Positions 51,851 through 60,338 of a stretch of DNA of 64,000 nucleotides are shown piece by piece. A program made the translations under genes and the position numbers. Numbering within the stretch: position 1 is the stretch's first letter; the number at the start of each line of letters is the position of its first letter. Under the pieces are notes generated by a model that ran no database searches, was not told where the DNA came from, and was given only the letters and a program-made list of their open reading frames with translations. Source of the stretch: Halomonas sp. THAF5a (GTDB lineage: Bacteria; Pseudomonadota; Gammaproteobacteria; Pseudomonadales; Halomonadaceae); assembly GCF_009363755.1 (NCBI RefSeq), contig NZ_CP045417.1, positions 496,001 to 560,000 on the forward strand, in the 5' to 3' direction.

Positions 51851-53911
51851 TCAGCGCCCCTGGCCCCTGATCAGGTCGCGGATCACGCGTCGCCCGGGAT
51901 GCAGATGGTCGGCCAGCGGTGCCTCCAGCGGCAGCGGTTCGTCGCAGAGGCGCGAGGCGATCAGCTCAGCGGTGAGCGGCGCGCTGGAAAGGCCGCGGGA
52001 GCCATGGGCGGCGCTGATCCACAGCCCCGGGTGATGGCGGCCCGGCGTCGCCGGGATCCGGGTGGCGTCCTTGGCCATGGCGGCATAGTCGTGGCGCCAG
52101 GCCTCGGCGTCGGGCACCGGGCCGGCGTAGGGCGACTTGTCGGGGCTCGCCGCGCGCACCGCGGCGCGCCCGCCCAGCGCCGCCGGCGAGAGATCGGCGC
52201 CGGCCTCGGCCAGCGCGGCGGGATAGCCGGGCAGGGTGCGCTCGAGCTCCTCGAGGTTGAAGGCGTGATCGGCCTCGCGGGCGGTGGCGTCGGCGTCGTT
52301 GGGCGCGAAGCTGGCGCCGAAGGTCAGTTGGCCGTTCAGCGGCGGCATGGCGTAGCCGCCGGCGCACACCACCCGCGCCGGCGCGGGGGCGCCTGGCGGC
52401 AGCGTCAGCCGCGAGATCTGCCCGCGCACCGGCTGCAGGGGCAGGGCGGCGGTCTGATCGAAGCCGTTGGAGGCGGTCGCCGCGGCGATCACCACCTGAT
52501 CGACCTCAATCGTGTGCTCTTCGTTTTTACCCCCGCCATCGTCGCCTGACAGCGTCAGCCGCCAGCCGCCGTTCTCGTCCTCTTCCGCGATGGGCGAGAG
52601 CCCGCGCACCTCGCCCCGGACGGCGCTCACGCCGTCGCTCGCCGCCAGCCGGCGGCACAGCGCATCCGGACGCACCCAGCCGGCCAGGGGATAGTCGAGC
52701 CCGCCGTGGGGCAGGTCGAGCCCGGCGAGCCGGCCGGCTTCCTCGGCGTCGACGCCGCGCACCACGCTCGTCGGCAGCGGATGGTTGGCCAGGAAGCGGG
52801 CCTGGCGGCGCGCCTCGCGCTCGCCGGTGGCCAGCTGCAGCACGCCGCCGGGCGACCACAGCGCCTGGTCGGGGTCCAGCGCCTCGAGCCAGCGTCGGGC
52901 ATGCAGCAGCCCGGCCAGGTAGGCGCGGCTCTGCAGGTTGGTGTCGGCGGCGAGCTTCACGTAGAGCGCGCCCTGGGCGTTGCCCGAGGCGCCGGCGCCG
53001 GGGCCCTCGCGGTCGATCAGCGTCACCGCCACGCCGCGACGGGCCAGGGCGGCGGCCACGGTGGTGCCGGCGAGTCCGGCGCCGATCACCGCCACGCGGC
53101 GGGCCGGTCGCGCCGCGGGCGGCGTGAACCAGGGCGTGGCGCGGCGGCGTTCGTCCGCCGGGGGCGTCTCGATCTCGCCGGCCAGCATCTCGCGCTTGCG
53201 GCCGAAGCCCGGCACCTTGCGCCAGGCGAAGCCGGCGGCCCTGAGGCCGCGCTTGACCACCCCGGCGCAGGTGAAGGTGGCGAAGGTGGCGCCCGGGCGC
53301 GAGCGCGCGGCCATGGCGGCGAACAGCGCGTCGTGCCACATCTCGGGATTCTTCGACGGCGCGAAGCCGTCCAGGAACCAGGCGTCCACGGCGCCGTCGA
53401 GCAGCGCCAGGCGCTCGGTGGTGTCGCCGAAGTGCAGGTCCAGGGTCACGCGGCGGTCGAGCCACAGGCGATGCACGCCGGCCACCGGCTCCGGCCACTG
53501 GGCCACCAGCGCGGCGGCGCGCTCGGCCAGGTCCGGCCAGGCGGCGAGCGCCCGGGCCAGGTCATCGCGGGCGAGCGGAAACTTCTCGGTGGAGACCAGG
53601 TGCAGCCGCGCCGCCGCCGGGGCGTGGGCGTCGAAGCAGGCCCAGGCGCAGAGCATGTTGAGACCGGTGCCGAAGCCGGTCTCGCCGATGACGAAGGGGC
53701 GCGTCGCCTGCCACTCCCGGAAGCGTTCGGGCAGGCGATTGGCGGCCAGGAAGACGTGCTCGGTCTCGGCACGGCCGTCATGACGCGAGAAATAGACGTC
53801 GTCGAAGGCGCTGGAGTGAGGGGCGCTCTCGCCGCTGTCGTCCTGGCGCCAGTCGAGGCGGGCGGTCTGAAGGCCGGCGAGCGGCGGCAGGGCGTCGGGG
53901 GCAGCGGTCAC
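51851..53911 (-). CDS. mnmC: Bifunctional tRNA 5-methylaminomethyl-2-thiouridine enzyme MnmC
   Basis: Completes mnm5s2U at the wobble base of several tRNAs. 686 residues: an N-terminal methyltransferase (MnmC2, about 1-240, with ETGFGTGLNM and FLDGFAPSKNPEMW) and a C-terminal FAD oxidoreductase (MnmC1, from about 265, with the Rossmann loop GAGLAGTTVA) that removes the carboxymethyl group. The start is GTG at 53911 with CGGAG upstream on the minus strand. Length matches the fused E. coli protein (about 668). Confidence 0.95.
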   Translation of the reverse strand: MTAAPDALPPLAGLQTARLDWRQDDSGESAPHSSAFDDVYFSRHDGRAETEHVFLAANRLPERFREWQATRPFVIGETGFGTGLNMLCAWACFDAHAPAAARLHLVSTEKFPLARDDLARALAAWPDLAERAAALVAQWPEPVAGVHRLWLDRRVTLDLHFGDTTERLALLDGAVDAWFLDGFAPSKNPEMWHDALFAAMAARSRPGATFATFTCAGVVKRGLRAAGFAWRKVPGFGRKREMLAGEIETPPADERRRATPWFTPPAARPARRVAVIGAGLAGTTVAAALARRGVAVTLIDREGPGAGASGNAQGALYVKLAADTNLQSRAYLAGLLHARRWLEALDPDQALWSPGGVLQLATGEREARRQARFLANHPLPTSVVRGVDAEEAGRLAGLDLPHGGLDYPLAGWVRPDALCRRLAASDGVSAVRGEVRGLSPIAEEDENGGWRLTLSGDDGGGKNEEHTIEVDQVVIAAATASNGFDQTAALPLQPVRGQISRLTLPPGAPAPARVVCAGGYAMPPLNGQLTFGASFAPNDADATAREADHAFNLEELERTLPGYPAALAEAGADLSPAALGGRAAVRAASPDKSPYAGPVPDAEAWRHDYAAMAKDATRIPATPGRHHPGLWISAAHGSRGLSSAPLTAELIASRLCDEPLPLEAPLADHLHPGRRVIRDLIRGQGR

Positions 53912-54027
53912 GGCGGGGCTCCGGTCGGTCCGGTCTCGGGGCAGAGGGGGTGATCAAGGTTTGATCGATGCCGCCGCGGCGGCCCGGCATCGGGGCTGGC
54001 GCAAGGCGTCCGCGGCGTTTCAACAGG

Positions 54028-54066
54028 CTTGTCCACAGCAGCTGTGGGAAACCGGCTGTGGACAAG
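54028..54066. repeat. Dyad of two DnaA-box-like sequences
   Basis: CTTGTCCACAGC and its exact complement GCTGTGGACAAG lie 15 bases apart between yciI and mnmC. Each arm contains TTGTCCACA, one base from the DnaA box TTATCCACA, and another CTGTGGGAAA lies between them. It may be a DnaA-binding site or simply a hairpin behind yciI; no T-run follows. Confidence 0.6.
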
Positions 54067-54084
54067 ACAAGCGGTGGGCGAGGG

Positions 54085-54384
54085 TCAGGGCAGGACCTTC
54101 TTGAACGGCTTCACGGTCGCCCGGGCGTAGACGCCGGCGATCATGTAGGGGTCGGCATCGGCCCAGGCCTGGGCGCTCTCGAGGCTCTCGAACTCGGCGA
54201 CCACCAGGCTCCCCGTGAAGCCGGCCTCGCCCGGGTCGTTGCTGTCGATGGCCGGGTGCGGGCCGGCCAGCACCAGGCGGCCCTCGTCGCGCAGCGCCTC
54301 GAGGCGAGCCAGGTGATCCGGACGGGCGGCCAGGCGCCGTTCCAGGCTGTCGTTCACATCTTCACTGATGATGGCGTAGAGCAT
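54085..54384 (-). CDS. yciI: YciI-like protein
   Basis: A 99-residue single-domain YCII protein: [10 protein letters not shown] start, the catalytic-type pair His in RPDHLARL (about 24) and Asp in [11 protein letters not shown] (about 42), and [16 protein letters not shown]. Family members are small ferredoxin-like proteins of uncertain enzymatic role. AGGAAGAA precedes the ATG at 54384. It is divergent from rnm; in E. coli yciI, yciO and yciV (rnm) also lie close together. Confidence 0.9.
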   Translation of the reverse strand: MLYAIISEDVNDSLERRLAARPDHLARLEALRDEGRLVLAGPHPAIDSNDPGEAGFTGSLVVAEFESLESAQAWADADPYMIAGVYARATVKPFKKVLP

Positions 54385-54503
54385 CGCGGTTCTTCCTCGG
54401 TGGTGGGCGGCTCGCGCCGCGGGGCCGATGGCCTCGACATTGACCGTCACCGGCCGCGCGAGCACCATGTCGGGATATTCTGACAAAGTCACCTGCCGGC
54501 GTC

Positions 54504-55403
54504 ATGCCCATGACCGCACCTCCCGCCCGATTCGAGGGCGACCCCCACAGCGTCGACCTGCACATGCACTCCACGGCCTCCGACGGCGCCCTGCCGCCGG
54601 CCGAGGTGGTAGCTCTGTGCCGGGCCAAGGGCGTGACCCTGATGGCGCTGACCGATCACGACACCGTGGACGGCATCGAGGCGGCCCAGGCCGCCGCTCG
54701 CGAGCAGGGCATCGGCCTGATTCCCGGCACCGAGCTCTCGACCCAGTGGCGCGGCATCAACATCCACGTGGTGGGCCTGCTGCCCGAGGGACCGAAGGGC
54801 GACTTGGTGGCGGGGCTCGCCGCCCAGGCCGAGGCCCGGGAGCAGCGCTCCCTCCGCATCGCCGAGCGGCTCGAGAAGATCGGCCTGACGGACGCCCTGG
54901 CCCGGGCCCGGGAGCAGGCCGGGAGCGAGCGCCCGCTGGGGCGGCCCGACTTCGCCCGGGCGCTGGTCGCGGCGGGGCTGGTGCCCGACATCGGCACCGC
55001 ATTCAAGAAGCACCTCGGCAACGGCAAGGCCGGCGACATCAAGGCCCACTGGCCCTTTCTCGCCACGGCGGTGGCCTGGATCCTCGACGCCGGCGGGGTG
55101 GCGGTGCTCGCCCATCCGCTGCGCCACGGCCTGACCCGGCGCAAGCGCGGGCTGCTGCTCGACGACTTCGCCGCCGCCGGCGGCCAGGCCGCGGAGCTGG
55201 TCAGCGGCTTCCAGAACCCCGACGTGACCCGCGACCTGGCGCGCCAGCTCCAGGAGCGCGATCTCTACGGGTCGGTGGGCAGCGACTTCCACTTCCCCGG
55301 CGGCCACCTGGCCCCGGGCAGCATGAGCCCGGTGCCGCGCACCGCCACGCCACCGGTCTGGACCCACCCGCGCCTGGCTGGCCTCGTCGCGACCGCCGGC
55401 TGA
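54504..55403 (+). CDS. rnm: RNase AM (PHP-domain 5'-3' exonuclease, YciV/TrpH)
   Basis: A 299-residue PHP-domain phosphoesterase. Metal ligands are visible in DLHMHSTASDG (about 18-28), LTDHDT (about 48-53), AHPLRHG (about 208-214) and GSDFHFPG (about 258-265). E. coli YciV trims 5' ends of rRNA precursors and hydrolyses 3',5'-bisphosphates. Two neighbouring ATGs (54504 and 54510) are possible starts. yciO follows after 72 bases, as in E. coli. Confidence 0.92.
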   Translation: MPMTAPPARFEGDPHSVDLHMHSTASDGALPPAEVVALCRAKGVTLMALTDHDTVDGIEAAQAAAREQGIGLIPGTELSTQWRGINIHVVGLLPEGPKGDLVAGLAAQAEAREQRSLRIAERLEKIGLTDALARAREQAGSERPLGRPDFARALVAAGLVPDIGTAFKKHLGNGKAGDIKAHWPFLATAVAWILDAGGVAVLAHPLRHGLTRRKRGLLLDDFAAAGGQAAELVSGFQNPDVTRDLARQLQERDLYGSVGSDFHFPGGHLAPGSMSPVPRTATPPVWTHPRLAGLVATAG

Positions 55404-55475
55404 GCGCGGCCGAGTCCGGCGGTGCGTGGTATCGTGGCGCTACGCCATTTCCGGTCACCGAACAGGGAGCTCGCG

Positions 55476-56099
55476 ATGAGCCAGTTCTTCCAGATCCACC
55501 CGGACAATCCCCAGAAGCGCCTGATCGACCAGGCGATCCAGATCATCCGCCGCGGCGGGGTGATCGCCTACCCGACCGACTCCGGCTATGCCCTGGGCTG
55601 CCACCTGGGCGACAAGAAGGCCATCGAGAAGATCAAGTGGCTGCGCTCGCTGGACGACAAGCACAACTTCACCCTGGTCTGCTCGGATCTCTCCGAGATC
55701 GGCACCTACGCCAAGGTGGACAACACGGTCTTCCGGCTGCTGAAGGCGCACACCCCCGGGGCCTACACCTTCATCCTCGACGCCACCACCGAGGTGCCGC
55801 GGCTGCTGCTGCACCCCAAGCGCCGCTCCATCGGCGTGCGGGTGCCGGACCACCAGATCACCCGGGCCCTGCTCGAGGCGCTGGGCGAGCCGTTGATGAG
55901 CGTGACCCTGATCCCGGTGGGTGAGGAGCTGCCGATGACCGACGCCGAGGAGATCCGGGAGCGCTTCGGCGCCCATCTCGACCTGATCATCGACGGCGGC
56001 GCCTGTCACCTGGAGGCGACCAGCGTGATCGACCTGCGTGACCTGCCGCCCACCGTGGTGCGCGAGGGGCGCGGCGACGTCGCCCCCTTCCAGGTCTGA
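55476..56099 (+). CDS. yciO: YciO, Sua5/TsaC-family threonylcarbamoyl-AMP synthase-like
   Basis: A 207-residue YrdC-fold protein. The start MSQFFQIHPDNPQKRLI and the segments GGVIAYPTDSGYALGC, KHNFTLVC and SIGVRVPDHQ match E. coli YciO. The protein resembles the enzymes that make threonylcarbamoyl-AMP for tRNA t6A, but YciO's own role is weakly defined. AGGGAG lies just upstream of the ATG at 55476. The upstream in-frame ATG at 55422 gives a basic tail not conserved. Confidence 0.93.
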   Translation: MSQFFQIHPDNPQKRLIDQAIQIIRRGGVIAYPTDSGYALGCHLGDKKAIEKIKWLRSLDDKHNFTLVCSDLSEIGTYAKVDNTVFRLLKAHTPGAYTFILDATTEVPRLLLHPKRRSIGVRVPDHQITRALLEALGEPLMSVTLIPVGEELPMTDAEEIRERFGAHLDLIIDGGACHLEATSVIDLRDLPPTVVREGRGDVAPFQV

Positions 56100-56129
56100 C
56101 GCCCGGCCAGGCCCCACGGCGCCGCCGGC

Positions 56130-57047
56130 TCAGCGCGGCGGCGTCGACGTCCCGTCGTCCTCCTCCTCGTCCGTGTCCGTCCGGGCCTGTTCGGCCAGGC
56201 GCGGGTCGGGCGTGTCCTCGTCCAGCCAGGTGCCGCAGCGCAGGCAGTAGCGGGCGCGCTGCTCGTGGCGGTCATGGCCGCAGCCCGGGCAGGCCTCGTC
56301 GGAGTAGCGGTCGGCGCGGATCGAGCGGATCACCTCGGCGGAGAAGACCCCCGTGGGCACCGCGATGATCGAGTAGCCGATCAGCATCACCATCACCGAG
56401 ATCGCCTGGCCCAGCGGGGTGACCGGGGTGATGTCGCCGTAGCCCACCGTGGTCAGGGTGACCACGGCCCAGTAGATCGCCTTGGGGATGCTGGTGAAGC
56501 CGGCCTCCTCGGGCTCGATCAGGTAGACGAGCGAGGCGAAGATGGTCACCAGCATGAAGACGGTGAACAGGAACAGGAAGATCTGGTGGCCGCTGCGCTT
56601 GAGGGCGTCGACCAGCAGCCGCCCCTCGCCGACGAACTCCATCAGCCGCAGCACCCGGAAGATGCGCAGGGTGCGCAGCAGGCGCACCACCACCAGCGAC
56701 TGGGCGCCGGGCAGCACCAGGGCCAGCCAGGTGGGCAGGATCGCCACCAGGTCGATGATGCCGTAGAAGCTCTTGAGGTACTGCAGCGGGCGCTCGAGGC
56801 AGTAGAGGCGCACCGCGAGCTCGAGGGTGAAGGCGAGGGTGAAGCCCCACTCGATCCAGTAGAAGAGCGCCGCGTGGCCGGCGCGCAGGCTCGCGATGCT
56901 CTCCAGCATCACCACCAGTACGCTGGCCAGTATCGCCCCGATCAGGGCGATGTCGAAGCCCTTGGCCAGCGGGGTGTCGGATTCGAAGATGATCTGGAAG
57001 ACCCGGGTGCGCAAGCCTTCGCCCGCGGGCTTGGGGAGGTAGTTCAC
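56130..57047 (-). CDS. Voltage-gated potassium channel homologue with C-terminal zinc ribbon
   Basis: 305 residues in the six-helix ion transporter family: S1-S3 (about 28-110), an S4 with regularly spaced arginines (VVRLLRTLRIFRVLRL, about 121-136), S5, the potassium selectivity filter TVGYGD (about 198-203) and S6. Unusual is a cytosolic tail with two Cys pairs, CPGCG and CLRCG (about 258-279), like a zinc ribbon, and an acidic end. Role: K+ flux or membrane potential in a salt-adapted cell is inferred. Confidence 0.88.
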   Translation of the reverse strand: MNYLPKPAGEGLRTRVFQIIFESDTPLAKGFDIALIGAILASVLVVMLESIASLRAGHAALFYWIEWGFTLAFTLELAVRLYCLERPLQYLKSFYGIIDLVAILPTWLALVLPGAQSLVVVRLLRTLRIFRVLRLMEFVGEGRLLVDALKRSGHQIFLFLFTVFMLVTIFASLVYLIEPEEAGFTSIPKAIYWAVVTLTTVGYGDITPVTPLGQAISVMVMLIGYSIIAVPTGVFSAEVIRSIRADRYSDEACPGCGHDRHEQRARYCLRCGTWLDEDTPDPRLAEQARTDTDEEEDDGTSTPPR

Positions 57048-57100
57048 GAGCGTCGTCCTTGTGGTGGCGAACCGGGCCTGTCGGGCGGGGGCGGCGCGGC

Positions 57101-57982
57101 TCAGCTCAGCTCGGCGTCGCCCGGCAGCCGGCGGGCCAGGCGCAGCATGCGCCGCCCGAAGGCCGGGGTCAGCCAGGGCTCGGCCGAGAGGGCCTCGGCG
57201 AGCGCGCGGGCGTCGCCGTCTCCCTCGGCATCATCGCCCAGTTCCGCCAGCCGTTGGAAGGCCCGGCGCGCCTCGCGCCGCCAGGCCTCGTCGCTGCTGT
57301 CCGCCAGGGCATCCAGTGCCGCGGTGGCGCGATGCAGCCAGCCGGCGGGGGAGGCGGCCTCGGGCAGGGCGCGCGCGCCCTCGAGCAGGGCGCCGCCGCG
57401 GGCCGCCTTGCTGGTGTCCGAGGGGCGCAGGGCGACCCGGTCGGCTAGGGCCTCGGCCAGCGACCAGAGCGCCTCGGGCTCGCCCGCCTTGAGCTCGAGC
57501 TCCAGCTCGCGGATCGCCACGACCCGCTCGCCGGCCCGGATCTCGCCGATGTCCAGGGCGAGCTCGATGGTCGCCCCCGCGTGCTCGAGCCACCAGGTCT
57601 CCCGGGCGAAATCGGTGGCGAAGCGCGGCGCCAGGCGCTCGAGCAGGCCCGCCTCGCACCCGGCCAGGGGCGGCAGGGCCGCGAGCCCCGCCAGGTCGAG
57701 GCCGGGGCCCGGCACCTCCCACTCCCACTCGCCGCGGGTCGAGAGTCCTCCGCCGCCCTGGCCGCGGGTCTTCAGGGTCTGCAGCAGGCGGCCGTCGACG
57801 CGGCGCAGGCGCAGCGCCATGCGCGCGTCCTCCAGGTCGCCCTCGGGGGTGTCGAAGTAGGTATTGCCCAGCTGGGCAAGGGTCGGCGTCACTCCGACCA
57901 GGCGCGGATGGTGCCGCAGGGCCTCGGCGCCCTCGTGCTCCGTGTCGCCCAGGGCGAGCTTGAGTTCGATCTCGTGTGCCAT
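57101..57982 (-). CDS. CYTH-domain inorganic triphosphatase
   Basis: 293 residues. The N-terminal CYTH domain (about 1-200) starts with the signature ExExK (Glu4, Glu6, Lys8 in MAHEIELKL) and has LRLRRVDGR, LQTLKTRG and the ELELELKAGE strand. Family enzymes hydrolyse inorganic triphosphate, as E. coli YgiF does, but YgiF has a full CHAD domain and here only about 90 helical residues follow. The ATG at 57982 fits the domain start; an upstream ATG at 58048 is not conserved. It is divergent from the phosphate transport genes, suggesting a phosphate theme. Confidence 0.85.
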   Translation of the reverse strand: MAHEIELKLALGDTEHEGAEALRHHPRLVGVTPTLAQLGNTYFDTPEGDLEDARMALRLRRVDGRLLQTLKTRGQGGGGLSTRGEWEWEVPGPGLDLAGLAALPPLAGCEAGLLERLAPRFATDFARETWWLEHAGATIELALDIGEIRAGERVVAIRELELELKAGEPEALWSLAEALADRVALRPSDTSKAARGGALLEGARALPEAASPAGWLHRATAALDALADSSDEAWRREARRAFQRLAELGDDAEGDGDARALAEALSAEPWLTPAFGRRMLRLARRLPGDAELS

Positions 57983-58039
57983 CGGGAGTGCCACCTCGGT
58001 TCGATGAATATTGGATGAATTTGTCATGACGCTGGCAGT

Positions 58040-58057
58040 GTCAGTCACTATACTGAC
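58040..58057. promoter_or_regulatory. Dyad over the -10 box of the DUF47-pit operon
   Basis: GTCAGT and ACTGAC, six bases apart, overlap a TATACT -10 hexamer (58049-58054), 28 bases before the DUF47 gene start. It may be an operator. It does not match the Pho box. Confidence 0.4.
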
Positions 58058-58081
58058 GCCGCCATTTTTCCAGGTTCATAG

Positions 58082-58768
58082 ATGCCCATGGTGACATCCA
58101 ATCCCTTCTCCGCGATGTTCGGCCGCTCGCCATTCCATCCGCTGCTGGCCCACATCGTCAAGGCCAACGCCTGTGCCGACGCGCTGCTGCCCTTCTTCGA
58201 AGCGACCCTCGAAGGCGACTGGGACACCGCCGAGCAGCATCGCGAGACCATCACCCGCCTCGAGCACGAGGCCGATGAGCTCAAGACCGAGCTGCGCCTC
58301 AACCTGCCCAACACCATGTTCCTGCCGGTCTCGCGCTCCGACCTGCTCGACCTGATCAGCGTGCAGGACAAGATCGCCAACAAGGTCCGCGACATCACCG
58401 GCATCATGCTCGGGCGTCGCATGCAGGTGCCCGAGGAGCTGGCCCAGCCGATGCGCGACTACATGCGCACCTCGGTGGCCTGCGTGGCCCAGGCGCGCCA
58501 CGCCCTCGAGGAGCTCAAGGATCTGCTCGAGTCCGGCTTCGGCCGCAACGTCTCCGACGTGATGCAGAAGCTGATCCGCGAGCTGCACGTGCTCGAGCAG
58601 CAGGCCGACAGCCAGCAGGTGGCGATCCGCCGCCAGCTCTTCGAGCTCGAGGATCGCCTGCCGCCGGTGGACGTGATGTTCCTCTACAAGATCATCGACT
58701 GGGTGGGCGAGCTCTCCGACCGCGCCGAGCGCGTCGGCAGCCGACTGCAGATCATGACGGCCAACTGA
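58082..58768 (+). CDS. DUF47/PhoU-like phosphate transport accessory protein
   Basis: A 228-residue all-helical protein of the TIGR00153/DUF47 family, related to PhoU, with the conserved ERLEHEADELKTE-like segment (about 60-75), SVQDKIANKVRDI (about 100) and DWVGELSDRAERV near the end. Such genes are almost always paired with pit transporters, as here (73 bases apart), and are thought to regulate them. ATGs at 58082 and 58088 are equally possible. Confidence 0.92.
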   Translation: MPMVTSNPFSAMFGRSPFHPLLAHIVKANACADALLPFFEATLEGDWDTAEQHRETITRLEHEADELKTELRLNLPNTMFLPVSRSDLLDLISVQDKIANKVRDITGIMLGRRMQVPEELAQPMRDYMRTSVACVAQARHALEELKDLLESGFGRNVSDVMQKLIRELHVLEQQADSQQVAIRRQLFELEDRLPPVDVMFLYKIIDWVGELSDRAERVGSRLQIMTAN

Positions 58769-58841
58769 ACGCGGCGGCCCCGGCGATCCCGGGGCTGCGT
58801 TGTTTCGCTCTTCTTCTGACCGCAACAAGGGAACGCTCCCT

Positions 58842-60107
58842 ATGTCGATCATTGCGCAGCACGGCGAGATCTTCATCATCCTCGCCTGTCTCTTCGGCTT
58901 CTTCATGGCCTGGGGCGTCGGCGCCAACGACGTGGCCAACGCCATGGGCACCTCGGTGGGCTCCCGAGCCATCACCATCAAGCAGGCGATCATCATCGCC
59001 GTGATCTTCGAGTTTCTCGGTGCCTGGCTCGCCGGCGGCGAGGTCACCAACACCATCCGCAAGGGCATCATCGATCCCGAGCTGCTGAAGGAGGACCCCC
59101 AGCTGCTGGTCTACGGCATGCTGGCGGCGCTGCTCGCGGCGGCCACCTGGCTGCTGGTCGCCTCCATGAAGGGCTGGCCGGTCTCCACTACCCACTCCAT
59201 CGTCGGCGCCATCGTCGGCTTCTCGGTGGCGGGCCTCGGCGCCGCCGCGGTGGACTGGGGCGCGGTGGGCACCATCGCCGCCAGCTGGGTGGTCTCGCCG
59301 CTGCTCTCCGGCACCATCGCCTTCACGCTCTTCAAGTCGGTCCAGCACCTGATCTTCGAGGCCCAGGACCCCTTCGCCGCGGCCAAGCGCTACGTGCCGA
59401 TGTACATCTTCCTGGTCGGCTTCGCGGTGACCATGGTGACCCTCACCAAGGGCCTCAAGCACGTCGGCCTGGACCTCGGCTTCGGCACCAGCCTGCTGCT
59501 CGCCATCCTCGCCGGCCTGCTGATCGCGGCGCTGGGCGTGTTCATGGAGCGTCGCGTCAAGGCCGCCAGTCGCCAGGCCGACCACTTCGGCTTCACCGGG
59601 GTGGAGCGGGTCTTCGGCGTGCTGATGATCTTCACCGCCTGCGCCATGGCCTTCGCCCACGGCTCCAACGACGTGGCCAACGCCGTGGGGCCGCTGGCGG
59701 CGGTGATCAGCGTGGTGCAATCCGGCGGCAAGGTCGAGGGCGCCGCCCTGGTGCCCTGGTGGGTGCTGGTGCTGGGCGGCGGCGGCATCGTCGTCGGCCT
59801 GGTCACCTACGGCCACAAGGTCATCGCCACCGTGGGCACCGGCATCACCGAGCTGACCCCGAGCCGCGGCTTCGCCGCCACCCTGGCGGCCGCCACCACC
59901 GTGGTGCTGGCCTCGGGCACCGGCCTGCCGATCTCCACCACCCATACCCTGGTCGGGGCGGTGCTCGGCGTGGGCCTGGCCCGCGGCATGGCGGCGCTCA
60001 ACCTGCGGGTCATCGGCACCATCGCCATGTCGTGGCTGATCACGCTGCCGGCGGGCGCGGGTCTCGCGATCCTGTTCTTCTTCACTCTGAAGGGCATGTT
60101 CGGCTAA
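58842..60107 (+). CDS. pit: Low-affinity inorganic phosphate transporter (PiT family)
   Basis: 421 residues, about ten hydrophobic segments. Two copies of the family signature are seen: GANDVANAMGTSVGS (about 26-40) and GSNDVANAVGPLAA (about 272-285), with matching STTHS and STTHT loops. Imports metal-phosphate with protons or sodium. I chose ATG 58842 (MSIIAQHGEI) with AAGGGAAC upstream; an in-frame ATG at 58800 would add a basic leader. Confidence 0.95.
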   Translation: MSIIAQHGEIFIILACLFGFFMAWGVGANDVANAMGTSVGSRAITIKQAIIIAVIFEFLGAWLAGGEVTNTIRKGIIDPELLKEDPQLLVYGMLAALLAAATWLLVASMKGWPVSTTHSIVGAIVGFSVAGLGAAAVDWGAVGTIAASWVVSPLLSGTIAFTLFKSVQHLIFEAQDPFAAAKRYVPMYIFLVGFAVTMVTLTKGLKHVGLDLGFGTSLLLAILAGLLIAALGVFMERRVKAASRQADHFGFTGVERVFGVLMIFTACAMAFAHGSNDVANAVGPLAAVISVVQSGGKVEGAALVPWWVLVLGGGGIVVGLVTYGHKVIATVGTGITELTPSRGFAATLAAATTVVLASGTGLPISTTHTLVGAVLGVGLARGMAALNLRVIGTIAMSWLITLPAGAGLAILFFFTLKGMFG

Positions 60108-60139
60108 GCGCCGAGCGACACGCGCCGAGCGACAAGCCA

Positions 60140-60171
60140 CCCCGAAGGCCTCGGCCTTCGGGGTTTCTTTT
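60140..60171 (+). terminator. Terminator of pit
   Basis: CCCCGAAGGCC and GGCCTTCGGGG arms followed by TTTCTTTT, 33 bases after the pit stop. Confidence 0.85.
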
Positions 60172-60195
60172 GCCGCGGCTGATGCCAGGCTGGCG

Positions 60196-60259
60196 CTTGG
60201 CCGCTTGGCCGCTTGGCCGCTTGGCCGCTTGGCCGCTTGGCCGCTTGGCCGCTTGGCCG
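60196..60259. repeat. Eight tandem copies of CTTGGCCG
   Basis: A perfect 8-bp unit repeated eight times (64 bp) in the gap between pit and argA, 80 bases before the argA start. The arrangement is prone to slippage, so copy number probably varies between strains. It lies just upstream of the argA promoter region. Confidence 0.95.
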
Positions 60260-60290
60260 CTTGCCGGTGCCGCCGTATTTATGGCTCTGA

Positions 60291-60296
60291 TATAGT
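60291..60296 (+). promoter_or_regulatory. -10 box candidate of argA
   Basis: TATAGT 42 bases before the argA start, with no good -35 hexamer at the usual spacing. The tandem repeat ends 31 bases upstream. Confidence 0.35.
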
Positions 60297-60338
60297 AGTT
60301 CCGACCCTCCCTCGTTCACCTGCTGCCGGAGCGCGGCC

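Noticed and set aside
60196..60259. Possible CRISPR array
   Set aside because: The 8-bp units are directly adjacent with no spacers; it is a simple tandem repeat.
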